64,000 bases of DNA, from contig NC_019964.1 of NCBI RefSeq assembly GCF_000328525.1, positions 2,976,001 to 3,040,000 of the forward strand, read 5' to 3'. This DNA comes from Halovivax ruber XH-70. GTDB lineage: Archaea; Halobacteriota; Halobacteria; Halobacteriales; Natrialbaceae. The first letter of the stretch is position 1; each line of letters begins with the position of its first letter. Of this stretch, positions 35,043 to 43,251 are shown piece by piece. The notes under the pieces were generated by a model. It searched no databases and was not told the DNA's origin. It saw only the letters and a list, made by a program, of their open reading frames with translations. Both the position numbers and the translations under genes were made by a program.

Positions 35043-35654
35043 CTAGCCCATCAACGACTGGATCAGTGTGGGCGAGACGTCCTCGTGGTCGTACAGTTCG
35101 CCGCCGTGCTCGGCCTGGAACGACTCGGCGTCGTCGGCGTTCGAAAAGCCCAGCACCGACCGCCCCATCGCTCCTTCGACGTCGCTGTCGACCACGAGCG
35201 TAAGGTCGGCGGCCGGTGCGAACGCGTCGGCATCGAGGTGTCGACTCATCGTTGGCGCCGCGCCGCCGGTGTCGACCGACCAGTCGACGGCCGAGTAATC
35301 GGTCAAGTAGCTCACCACCGGCTCCGCCTCGGCCTCGTTGTCGAACGTGAAAGTGTACGTACAGCGGGCGCTGCAGAACTGGGCCGGACGATCCGTGTCG
35401 TCACCGGGTCCGAGGACGGCTTCTGGGTCGTCGTAGAAAGACTGGCCGGCCGTCCCGCTGTAATCGCCGATTCGCATCGTGCAGTTGTCGCAGGCGCGAT
35501 CCGGTTCGATCGTGATCGGATCGGGTGCGTCGGCGTCTCCATCCGAACCGTCGAGACAGCCGGCGAGGGCCGAGAGGCCGACAACGGCCGCGCCGGTGAG
35601 CACGGCGCGTCGGGGCCGGGCATCGCCAGACGACGGCGAGTCGCGTGTACACAT
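35043..35654 (-). CDS. nosL: NosL-like copper lipoprotein
   Basis: A 203-residue lipoprotein. An N-terminal hydrophobic stretch ends in the lipobox LSALAGC (Cys33). The NosL motif is RACDNCTMRIGDYSG (Cys55, Cys58, Met60), followed by FCSARCTYTFTF. NosL binds Cu(I) for delivery to N2O reductase. It is encoded convergently to nosDFY. The start at 35654 puts the signal near the N-terminus. Confidence 0.87.
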   Translation of the reverse strand: MCTRDSPSSGDARPRRAVLTGAAVVGLSALAGCLDGSDGDADAPDPITIEPDRACDNCTMRIGDYSGTAGQSFYDDPEAVLGPGDDTDRPAQFCSARCTYTFTFDNEAEAEPVVSYLTDYSAVDWSVDTGGAAPTMSRHLDADAFAPAADLTLVVDSDVEGAMGRSVLGFSNADDAESFQAEHGGELYDHEDVSPTLIQSLMG

Positions 35655-35924
35655 AACTGGAGAGGAATACACTACCCCGGCCAATAGAGGGTGGGTTTCG
35701 TTCCCGCATCGAGGGAACCGTCCCTCTCAGGTGCGTTCGCCGCGAAGAGGCCGATATCGAGATCTCAAAATGCGTTCCTCGGCCCTGGAACGCGACCGGC
35801 GAGCGCGCTCGCGAACGACGATCACCCCGTAGACGAGCTATCGATCGACGATCGCGTGGCTGCCGACGCAGGCAGCCGAACACGAAGGCGTAACTCGGTC
35901 GGGCAACTGGGGACGGACGAAGCG

Positions 35925-36812
35925 ATGACTCTGGACGACGCAATCGAGGGAAGCGACGAGACGGTCATCGACGCGATCGGCGTACTCGGGAACAGACGAC
36001 GACTCGAAGTGCTACTCGCCCTCGCCGAGGCGGGGGAACGATCGGACGGAGCCCGGGCGACGCTGACGTTCAGCGAACTGTACGACGCCGTCGACCTCGA
36101 CAGCAGTTCGCAGTTCGCCTATCACCTGGACCGACTCGTCGGGCCGTTCCTCAGTGAGACCGACGACGGCTATCGACTCACCTACAGTGCGAACAAGATC
36201 GTTCGAGCGATCCGTTCGGGCGAGTACGAGAGTACTCCCGCGTTCGAGGCCAGGGCCATCGATGGTGTCTGCGTCTTCTGCGAGTCGGCGTCGCTCGTCG
36301 CGACGCTCGAGGACGAACACTTTCTCGTCCGCTGCGACCAGTGCGCGTCGACTCTGGTCACGGACCTCTTCCCACAGAGCCAGTCGCGCGGCCGAACGCC
36401 GGCCGAGATCGTCGACAGTTTCGGCCACCGAATCTGGAGTTCGGTCGTCGAGTCGCGTGCAGCCGTCTGTCCGGAGTGTCACGGACGCGTCGACGCGACG
36501 GTCGAGTCGCTCGACCGTAGCGGCGAATCCGCGGCCGTCCTCGCGAGCACGTGTCGTGAGTGTGGTTTCACGTTCTCGCTTCCCGTCGAAGTGGCCGCCG
36601 TAGTTCATCCGGCAGCCATCTCCCACTGCTGGGAGAACGGGATCTCGCTGTGGGACGTACCCCTCTGGGAGTTCTTCGAATGGATCGTCAGCGGTGCGGT
36701 CACCGCGGACGTCGACTCACTCGACCCGGTAAACGTCCGGTTCGAACTCGCGTTCGGCGGCGACTCGCTGCACCTTCGACTCGACGACTCGCTCGCGGTC
36801 ACGGTCGCGTAG
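35925..36812 (+). CDS. ArsR-like HTH regulator with zinc-ribbon middle domain
   Basis: A 295-residue cytoplasmic protein. Residues about 12-85 form a wHTH (IDAIGVLGNRRRLEVLLALA, then SSQFAYHLDRLVGPFLSETD). The middle contains Cys pairs CVFCES and CDQCAS, then CPECHG and CRECGF, two likely zinc ribbons. The C-terminus is a beta-rich domain of unknown function. It resembles haloarchaeal regulators found near nos genes, so nitrous-oxide or redox response is a reasonable guess. It diverges from nosL. Confidence 0.75.
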   Translation: MTLDDAIEGSDETVIDAIGVLGNRRRLEVLLALAEAGERSDGARATLTFSELYDAVDLDSSSQFAYHLDRLVGPFLSETDDGYRLTYSANKIVRAIRSGEYESTPAFEARAIDGVCVFCESASLVATLEDEHFLVRCDQCASTLVTDLFPQSQSRGRTPAEIVDSFGHRIWSSVVESRAAVCPECHGRVDATVESLDRSGESAAVLASTCRECGFTFSLPVEVAAVVHPAAISHCWENGISLWDVPLWEFFEWIVSGAVTADVDSLDPVNVRFELAFGGDSLHLRLDDSLAVTVA

Positions 36813-36900
36813 CCGCATCGGGAAGCCCGGCCCGCGAACGTCGCCGACGGCGCGGTTACGGCCCCGACCGGGGCCGGTACCGACCGGACTGACGGGTCGC

Positions 36901-36960
36901 ACTCAAGAACGTTTGAGTTGCCTCGTTGTCAATATGTTGACTCAGTAACAATACTTATCG
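36901..36960 (+). promoter_or_regulatory. promoter region of the second ABC pair with inverted repeat
   Basis: ACTCAA-N6-TTGAGT at 36901-36918 is followed by an AT-rich segment with the TATA-like AATACTTATCG (36950-36960). The ABC ATPase ATG at 37036 is about 75 nt further and is preceded by a GGGAGGG Shine-Dalgarno-like run, so this message probably has a leader. ACTCA recurs at about 36939-36943. Confidence 0.4.
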
Positions 36961-37035
36961 GAGCGGGGTTCCCACTAGACGCCGTGCAACCCACAACACC
37001 GGCGATTCGAGCGACAGGCTCCGGGAGGGAGAGAG

Positions 37036-37953
37036 ATGGCAGCGATTGAAACCAGAGGGCTGACGAAGCGATTCGGCGACGTCGTCGCCGTCTCCGACCT
37101 CGACCTCGTCGTCGAGGAGGGCGAGATCTTCGGCTTCCTCGGCCCGAACGGCGCCGGGAAGTCGACGACGATCGACATCCTGCTGGACTTCATCCGGCCC
37201 ACGTCGGGGACGGTAACCGTCCTGGGCCACGACGCCCAGTCCGAGGGGCGCGCCGTCCGCCAGCGAACCGGCGTCCTCCCCGACGCCTACCACGTCTACG
37301 ATCGACTCACCGGCCGCCAGCACGTCGAGTTCGCCCTGGAGATGAAGGGCGTCGAGGAAGACCCGGTGGCACTGCTCGATCGGGTCAACGTCGCCGACGC
37401 GGCGGACCGGAAGGCCGGCGGCTACTCGAAAGGGATGCGCCAGCGACTGATCCTCGCGATGGCCCTGGTCGGCGATCCCGACCTGCTCGTCCTCGACGAG
37501 CCCTCGACCGGGCTCGATCCCAACGGTGCCCGCGAGATGCGCGAGATCATCCGGGAGGAGAACGCCCGCGGGACGACGATATTCTTCTCGAGTCACATCA
37601 TGGAGCAAGTCGAAGCGGTCTGTGACCGCGTGGCAATCATCGACCGCGGTGAACTCGTCGCCGTCGACACCATCGACGGACTGCGCGACGCGACCGAAAC
37701 CGGGGAGACGCTGTACGTCTCGGTCGCCGAACTCGACGAGGGTGTTCGCGAGGCGGTCGCCGGTCTCGACGGCGTCGGGTCGGCCGCGATCGACGACGGC
37801 CAGCTCCGCCTCACGATCGCAGGCGACTCGAAGTTCGCCGTCCTCGAGTCCGTCGACGAGATCGCCGCCGTCCAGGACTTCTCGGTGATCGAATCGTCGC
37901 TCGAGGACCTCTTCGTCCGCTACACGACCGAGACCCAGGAGGTGGACGCGTGA
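37036..37953 (+). CDS. ABC transporter ATPase (second NosF-like copy)
   Basis: A 305-residue ABC ATPase with Walker A GPNGAGKSTTIDILL, signature GYSKGMRQRLILAMAL, Walker B LLVLDEPSTGLDPNG, H-loop SSHIMEQVEAVCD and a C-terminal regulatory extension ending DLFVRYTTETQEVDA. It belongs to the ABC-2/NosF-like group. Its stop overlaps the GTG start of the permease, so the two form one transporter. Being next to nos genes it may be a duplicate of the NosFY system, but general drug or lipid export is also possible. Confidence 0.85.
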   Translation: MAAIETRGLTKRFGDVVAVSDLDLVVEEGEIFGFLGPNGAGKSTTIDILLDFIRPTSGTVTVLGHDAQSEGRAVRQRTGVLPDAYHVYDRLTGRQHVEFALEMKGVEEDPVALLDRVNVADAADRKAGGYSKGMRQRLILAMALVGDPDLLVLDEPSTGLDPNGAREMREIIREENARGTTIFFSSHIMEQVEAVCDRVAIIDRGELVAVDTIDGLRDATETGETLYVSVAELDEGVREAVAGLDGVGSAAIDDGQLRLTIAGDSKFAVLESVDEIAAVQDFSVIESSLEDLFVRYTTETQEVDA

Positions 37954-38822
37954 CCTGGCTCACCGTCGCGAAGAAGGACTTCCGGGACGCCGTCCAGTCG
38001 CGAGCGCTGTGGGCGCTCGTGGCCGTCTTCGTGATCGTCTCGGTCCTCTCTTCCTTCGCGTACGTCGAGGCGCCGGAACTGTTCGGCGAACCGGACGGCG
38101 CGACGTTCGGCGGCCTCCTCTTTTTCACCGCCGGAATCGCCAGCCTGTTCGTCCCCATCGCCGCCATCGTCGTCTGTTACAAGTCCGTCGCTGGCGAGCG
38201 CGAACTCGGGAGCATCAAGCTGCTGTGCTCGCTGCCCACCACGCGGGCCGACGTGTTCGCGGGCAAGGTGCTCGGCAGGGCTGCAGTCCTCGGATTCGGT
38301 CTCGGCGTCGGGCTGATCGTCGGTCTCGGGTTCGGAGCGGTGATGCTCGGCGCACTCGACGTCGTCGCCGCGATCACGTTCCTGCTCGTGACGCTCGCGT
38401 TCGTCGCCGTCTACGCCACGATCGTCGTCGGGCTCTCCGCGACGACGGGGTCGACGAGCCGGGCGACGACGCTCGCGCTCGGCTTCTTCGTCGTCTTCGA
38501 ACTGCTGTGGGACGCCGTCGTCCTGGGAATCCTCTACGTCGCCGGTGGCTTCTCGATGCCGAACCCCGCGACGATGCCGGAGTGGGCCTTCACGGTGTCA
38601 CAGATCCCGCCCTCGGCCGCGTACTTCTCGAGTATCGTCGCCCTGTTGCCCGACCTCGCCTCGCGGGCGAACGCCGAACCCGCACAGGCCGGCACCGAGG
38701 CGAGTGCCGCCGGCGGAGAACCGTTCTTCGCGTCCCCGGAGATCGGATTCGTCGTCCTCGCCTGCTGGCTAGTCCTCCCGCTCGTCGTCGGCTACGTCCG
38801 GTTCGACGCCGCCGACCTCTAG
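37950..38822 (+). CDS. ABC-2 permease (second NosY-like copy)
   Basis: A 290-residue permease starting at a GTG that overlaps the ATPase stop. Six hydrophobic segments are visible, with the conserved cytoplasmic loop AGERELGSIKLLCSLPTTRA between helices 2 and 3, the NosY/ABC-2 family hallmark. The loop before the last helix is Ala/Gly-rich and acidic, probably extracellular. Confidence 0.85.
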   Translation: MTWLTVAKKDFRDAVQSRALWALVAVFVIVSVLSSFAYVEAPELFGEPDGATFGGLLFFTAGIASLFVPIAAIVVCYKSVAGERELGSIKLLCSLPTTRADVFAGKVLGRAAVLGFGLGVGLIVGLGFGAVMLGALDVVAAITFLLVTLAFVAVYATIVVGLSATTGSTSRATTLALGFFVVFELLWDAVVLGILYVAGGFSMPNPATMPEWAFTVSQIPPSAAYFSSIVALLPDLASRANAEPAQAGTEASAAGGEPFFASPEIGFVVLACWLVLPLVVGYVRFDAADL

Positions 38823-38928
38823 CCGCACCACCTGGCCGGGAGATACCCGGCCCGAACACGTTCGCCACGTTCTACGGCCCTGGGAACGGTGATCACCCGT
38901 TAAACCCGCGGATGCCGACTAGCCGGAT

Positions 38929-39633
38929 ATGACGGGGTACCAGGCCACGATCGTCGTCGACGACCCGGGCGGCTGTCCGGTCGCGGTCGCGGCGGACGAA
39001 CTCGACGCACCGGTCGACTCGATCTCACGGTCGTCGACGCGCGACGCGGAGACGGTCGTCGAAGAGTTCACCGTCCAGGACCCGGACGGTTCGCTCGCCG
39101 GCACCGGTGAGACGGACACCCCCGGGAACCCAGAATCTGACGAACACACCCGCGAACGGGGTCACGACGTCTCCTTGCAGACGGTCGCGGCGACCGATTC
39201 GGAGCGGACGTACCGGTTCGAGCGTGACTGGTCGACGTCCTGCGTCTGCGAAGTCGTCGAACACGGCGGGAACCCGGTCTCGTCGCTGCGTGCGCGAGAT
39301 GGCGCCCTGCACGTCACGGTGAACGCGCCGGACGTCGACGCCCTCTCGGAGACGATCACCGACCTCAACGCCCAGTTCGGCGGCGTCAGCCTGCAGGAAC
39401 TGACCGAGAGCGACGGGAGCGGTGGGAGCGATCCCGTCCTGGTCGATCGGGCCCGCCTCACCGACAGACAGCGCCAGGTCGTCGAGACGGCCCACGAGAT
39501 GGGTTACTTCGAGTATCCGAAGGGCGCGAACGCGGGAGAGGTGGCCGAGGAACTGCTGATCAGCGGCTCGACGTTCGCCGAACACCTCGCCGCCGCCCAG
39601 TCGAAACTGCTACGGGCGATTCTCGACGACTGA
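38929..39633 (+). CDS. HTH-10 (Bat/NarO/DmsR-like) transcriptional regulator
   Basis: A 234-residue protein with a C-terminal HTH-10 domain: LTDRQRQVVETAHEMGYFEY and GEVAEELLISGSTFAEHLAA. The N-terminal domain has GGCPVA near residue 15 and CVCEVVEHGGNPVSS near residue 105. The CxC with a nearby third Cys is the redox-sensing motif I recall for haloarchaeal NarO/DmsR anaerobic regulators. Here the third position is Asn, so any cluster would be incomplete or use another Cys. Location beside nos and oxidase genes suggests anaerobic-respiration control. Confidence 0.78.
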   Translation: MTGYQATIVVDDPGGCPVAVAADELDAPVDSISRSSTRDAETVVEEFTVQDPDGSLAGTGETDTPGNPESDEHTRERGHDVSLQTVAATDSERTYRFERDWSTSCVCEVVEHGGNPVSSLRARDGALHVTVNAPDVDALSETITDLNAQFGGVSLQELTESDGSGGSDPVLVDRARLTDRQRQVVETAHEMGYFEYPKGANAGEVAEELLISGSTFAEHLAAAQSKLLRAILDD

Positions 39634-39786
39634 CGAGGACGCGAGTGACGACGACGGCGGCCGCCGGAGATGGCTCCGACGGTAACTGTGGGGCGGACCC
39701 TGTCGAATACGCTGCCGACCCGTCTTATGCTGCCGATCGCAAGCACCCAGACACCGAGAACGGAGGAGGCGTCAACCGGGGGAAAC

Positions 39787-41001
39787 TCAGTCGCTCGCCG
39801 ACGATGCTGTCCCACCCTCGTCCCACGGTAACGGCCCGTCGTATCCCGCGGGGACGTACGGACAGAGCGGGTCGCTCGCGAGGGGGTCGCCCGTCGTCGC
39901 GTACGCTCGCGAGCGACTGCCGCCACAGAGCGCGCGAAACTCGCAGGCGCCACACTTGCCCCTGTAGCGGTCGCGATCGCGAAGCGAGCGGAACAGGTCG
40001 CTCTCGCGGTAGAGTTCGGTGACGGGCGTCTCCCGGACGTTGCCAGCGGATTCGGGGAGGAAGCCCGACGGATAGACCTCGCCGGTGTGACTGACGAAGC
40101 AGAAGCCGTCGCCGGCGACGATGCCGGTGCGGCGGGAGACGCCGGCGGGCGGACCGCCGCCGGATCCTCGGCTACGATCGTCACGGTCGCGTTCGGTACG
40201 GTCGCAGTCGTCACTATCGCGCTCGCCGTCCGCGGTAGTCCGTCCGCCGGCAGCTCCCCCATTTCCGGCCGCGTCCCGCCCGTGCTGAGCCACGACGCGA
40301 CGGTACATCGGCGCTTCGGTCGTCTTGAGGCCGAACGACTCCTCCTGACTGACCGCGTGGAGCCACTCCATGACCGCCTCGGCGCGCTCGGGCGAGATGG
40401 GATCCAGCACGCGGCCCCGTCCCACGGGGACGAGGAAGAAGACGCTCCACATGACCGCGTCCAGTTCCCGGACGACGTCGCGGATCGCCGGGAGATCGGT
40501 CACGGTCTGGGCGCAGACGGTGGTGTTGATCTGCAGCGGGACGCCGGCCTCACGCGCGTCTTCGGCGGCCCGGATGGTCTCCGCGAAGCTGCCCGCTTCG
40601 CCGCGGAATGCGTCGTGGCGCTCGGGCGAGGCGCCGTCGAGACTGACCGCCATCCGGCGCAACCCGGCATCGGCCAGGTCGCCGATGGCGTCCGCGGTGA
40701 GCGAGGTCGTCCCGCTCGGCGTGATCGTCATGCGGAGGCCCCGATCCGTGCCGTAGGCGACGAGGTCGGTCACGTCGTCACGGACGAGCGGGTCACCACC
40801 GGAGAGGACGACGAGCTGGCCTTCACCGAAGGCGGCCGCGTCGTCGAGTAACGCCTTCCCCTCGGCGGTGGAGAGCTCGTCGGGATGGCGCGTCGGGTCA
40901 GCTTCGGCCCGGCAGTGCTCACACGCCAGGTCACAGGCCTGGGTCAGTTCCCAGATGAGCACGAGCGGGCGATCGGCCGTGTCCAGCGATCCGGTGGGCA
41001 T
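39787..41001 (-). CDS. radical SAM/SPASM enzyme
   Basis: A 404-residue protein. The radical SAM site is LIWELTQACDLACEHCRAEA, with the CxxxCxxC cluster, and GGDP follows (VVLSGGDPLVRDD). The C-terminal SPASM-type Cys set is CFVSHTGEVYPSGFLPES, then KCGACEFRALCGG and DPLCPYVP. A 60-residue disordered insert rich in Asp/Arg/Gly (about 240-300) is haloarchaeal padding. SPASM enzymes usually modify peptides or build heme/PQQ-type cofactors. The small CGCGG protein 1.8 kb upstream on the same strand is a plausible peptide substrate; heme-d1-like chemistry is the alternative. Confidence 0.82.
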   Translation of the reverse strand: MPTGSLDTADRPLVLIWELTQACDLACEHCRAEADPTRHPDELSTAEGKALLDDAAAFGEGQLVVLSGGDPLVRDDVTDLVAYGTDRGLRMTITPSGTTSLTADAIGDLADAGLRRMAVSLDGASPERHDAFRGEAGSFAETIRAAEDAREAGVPLQINTTVCAQTVTDLPAIRDVVRELDAVMWSVFFLVPVGRGRVLDPISPERAEAVMEWLHAVSQEESFGLKTTEAPMYRRVVAQHGRDAAGNGGAAGGRTTADGERDSDDCDRTERDRDDRSRGSGGGPPAGVSRRTGIVAGDGFCFVSHTGEVYPSGFLPESAGNVRETPVTELYRESDLFRSLRDRDRYRGKCGACEFRALCGGSRSRAYATTGDPLASDPLCPYVPAGYDGPLPWDEGGTASSASD

Positions 41002-41128
41002 TAGAACGAGATCGACACGCCACCGGCCTATATCGAGGTGGCCCGTCCCAGTTCGCTGGAAGACGGGCGAACTGGTTCGGGCGGCGAAACAGATGTGTCG
41101 GTGGATCCGGACTGTACCTGATCCGGGC

Positions 41129-42373
41129 TCAGTCCGACTTCTCGAGCATCTTCTTGTACATCTCGTACTTGCGCTTGTGTCGCATCATCTTCTTGCGAAT
41201 CTCCTTCTTCGGCGGTTTCGGCTCGGGTGGTTCCGGCGGTTCGGGCGGCGTCGGTTCCGCACACGGCGCGTCGGTCGCCTGGACCTCCATATCGAACAGC
41301 GTCTCCCCGTCGTAGACGACCGTCAGGTACGACGGATCGACGTCGCCGGGGAGCGGAACGACGGCGACGCCATCGGCATCGACCGGCACGTTGTACGTTT
41401 CGACGAGTCCGTTGGTGAAGGAGACCGTAATGGAGAGTACCCCGCCCTCGGGGACATTCGTCGTCGAGACGGTGATGGCGTCGCAGGTCACGTCGACCCC
41501 GTCGAATACCGGCGGTTCGGGTGTGCACGGCGCGTCCTCGGCGACGACGGGCTGGTCGTCGAGGACGAGATCGTCGAGGAGGAGGACGAGATTCGTCGGG
41601 TTGAGGTTGCCCGGGAGGTCGAACGTCGCCGTGTCGTCCTGCACGGTCGCCTGGAACGTCACGGTGCTCTCCGTGCCCTCACCGTCGAGGAACGTCACCT
41701 CCGCTGTCAGCGTCGTCCCATCGTCGATGTTGTCCGTCGTGACGACGATCTCCTCGCAGGTCACCGTGTAGTCGATCACTGCGGGCTGGGGGTCGTCGCC
41801 GTCGCACGTGTAGAACGTCGCGTTGGAGATGTCGGGGGCGCCCGGTGGGAGGCAGAACGTGGTGTTGTCTTCGACGGGGGCGAGATAGCAGTTCTGCCCG
41901 GCTTTGAGTGTCACCCACTCGGCGCCGTCTGGGATACTAGCCGGCGTGAAACACGAACCGGTCAGGCCCGTAAAGAGCGGGTACAGTGGGTTGACCTCAT
42001 CTTCTGGACATGCGGCTTCGACGCAGGCGATACACTGCTGAACCTGCGGCCCGCCGGAGAACGTCCCGCAGAACGTCGCGAGGACGGTCCCGTTCGGGTC
42101 CGCCTGGGCGTTCACCGTCTGGGCGCCCAGGCCGCTCAGGCCGGCTCCGGCACCGATCGCACCGGCCGCACCAGCCGCGCCGATCGCCTGCAGGTACGTC
42201 CGGCGCTTGACGTCCCCGTCTGCGTCCTGGTTCGCACTGCCGTCGTCGCCGGCGGACTGGTCGGTGTCCGTCGCCGGTGGATCGTCGCGGGCTGGTCGTC
42301 GCTCGTCGGTGCCCGAACTGGGTGAGTCATCGGAATCGGTACCCGGTGGCCGGGTGGAATCACGATCTGTCAT
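41129..42373 (-). CDS. Tat-secreted cysteine-rich protein with two repeated domains
   Basis: A 414-residue protein with no family I recognise. A 55-residue acidic disordered N-terminus precedes a Tat-like signal (KRRTYLQAIGAAGAAGAIGA). A Cys-rich head (QQCIACVEAACPED) is followed by two similar beta-rich modules of about 85 residues, each opening V-T-C-x2-I-x-V-x-T and closing D-A-P-C with an LPG turn inside. It ends with a Pro/Glu-Pro spacer and a strongly basic tail (RKKMMRHKRKYEMYKKMLEK), very unusual in a haloarchaeal exported protein. It lies between the radical SAM gene and the CGCGG gene on the same strand. Confidence 0.75.
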   Translation of the reverse strand: MTDRDSTRPPGTDSDDSPSSGTDERRPARDDPPATDTDQSAGDDGSANQDADGDVKRRTYLQAIGAAGAAGAIGAGAGLSGLGAQTVNAQADPNGTVLATFCGTFSGGPQVQQCIACVEAACPEDEVNPLYPLFTGLTGSCFTPASIPDGAEWVTLKAGQNCYLAPVEDNTTFCLPPGAPDISNATFYTCDGDDPQPAVIDYTVTCEEIVVTTDNIDDGTTLTAEVTFLDGEGTESTVTFQATVQDDTATFDLPGNLNPTNLVLLLDDLVLDDQPVVAEDAPCTPEPPVFDGVDVTCDAITVSTTNVPEGGVLSITVSFTNGLVETYNVPVDADGVAVVPLPGDVDPSYLTVVYDGETLFDMEVQATDAPCAEPTPPEPPEPPEPKPPKKEIRKKMMRHKRKYEMYKKMLEKSD

Positions 42374-42765
42374 CGTGTGCGGCTGAGACCGCCATATCGA
42401 CCGCTATAGTTACCGTCCGATTGGCCGGACAGGCACGCAGTGCCGGGACATCGAGCCGTGAGATCGCAATCGCGGCGGGAAACTGGAGCCGATGGGACAC
42501 AGCCAGTGTCGGGACGGGACGAGAGTCACACGATTGGGCACCGTGTGGCGAAAACAGTGGTCGAATCCCACTCGAACGGCGCGAGTTAGCGACTGTACGA
42601 AAGCGTTAGTCGCGGTGCCAACGGCGTTGGGTCGCGTTACGCCGGTCGGGTGCGTGAAGTACGTTCACGGTACCGTGAACACCGGCCCAGCGGTTCGCGC
42701 TGGCGACTCCGTTCGGTCGCCCCGGCGGCGTACCGTCGACCCGTCGTGTACCGACGACTTGCCGG
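42374..42765. other. 392-nt intergenic region holding a palindromic site
   Basis: No coding sequence is convincing in any frame. The region separates two same-strand genes and contains the overlapping palindromes at 42654-42680. Promoter elements for the Tat-secreted protein should lie near 42400-42420, where CTATAGTTACC (on the plus strand) is AT-rich. Confidence 0.4.
42654..42680. promoter_or_regulatory. overlapping palindromes, perfect 18-mer GTTCACGGTACCGTGAAC
   Basis: A perfect 18-bp palindrome (42663-42680) is preceded by GTGAA-N5-TTCAC (42654-42668), which shares its middle arm. Three alternating GTGAA/TTCAC half-sites at near-regular spacing look like a multi-dimer operator. The site is 86 nt beyond the 3' end of the CGCGG gene, so a hairpin terminator is an alternative. 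Confidence 0.4.
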
Positions 42766-43164
42766 TCAGGACACCTGCACGCGGGTCACGTGCCCACCGC
42801 ATCCGCACTGATCGACGTAGCGCCACTCGAGCGACGGCGTCTCGGCCGCGTCGTCGTACGTCGACAGTTCCGGCCAGAGGTAGTCCTCAGGGTGACCGTG
42901 ATCGGCGTGCGTGACGAGGTTGACGTGGTAGCCCGCCGCCGTCGCCTCGACGGCGTCGATCGCCTCCGCGACGACGAGATCGGGGTCTTCGGCGTGGCGC
43001 GGTTCTTCGAGGTTGGCCGACCACGAGTTCTCGTGGACGCGTCTGGTGATCGGTTCGCGGTCCTCGCCGGCCGCGTCGTCGGGTCCATCGTCGACCGCTT
43101 CGCCAGACCCGTCGTCGGTCGTCCGCGTTCCGGTCCCGCTCGCTCGTTGCTGGGCGTTGCTCAT
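42766..43164 (-). CDS. small CGCGG-motif protein (candidate radical-SAM-modified RiPP)
   Basis: A 132-residue protein. Residues 1-45 are disordered and acidic. Residues 46-132 contain HENSWSANLEEPRHAEDPDL, a helix LVVAEAIDAVEATAAGYHVN and the end WRYVDQCGCGGHVTRVQVS with CGCGG at 120-124. The terminal C-G-C-G-G motif matches a haloarchaeal family that I recall as annotated candidate rSAM-modified RiPPs. A radical SAM/SPASM gene is nearby on the same strand. The 40-nt-longer frames upstream are not protein-like; the ATG at 43164 is clear. Confidence 0.7.
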   Translation of the reverse strand: MSNAQQRASGTGTRTTDDGSGEAVDDGPDDAAGEDREPITRRVHENSWSANLEEPRHAEDPDLVVAEAIDAVEATAAGYHVNLVTHADHGHPEDYLWPELSTYDDAAETPSLEWRYVDQCGCGGHVTRVQVS

Positions 43165-43251
43165 ACGATCAGCTACGCGACCTGCGTCCCTCCTCGTGTT
43201 CCCGAACGTGTTCGCGAAGAGAGGGAGGGACGCGGCGCCACAAGGTCGTGT

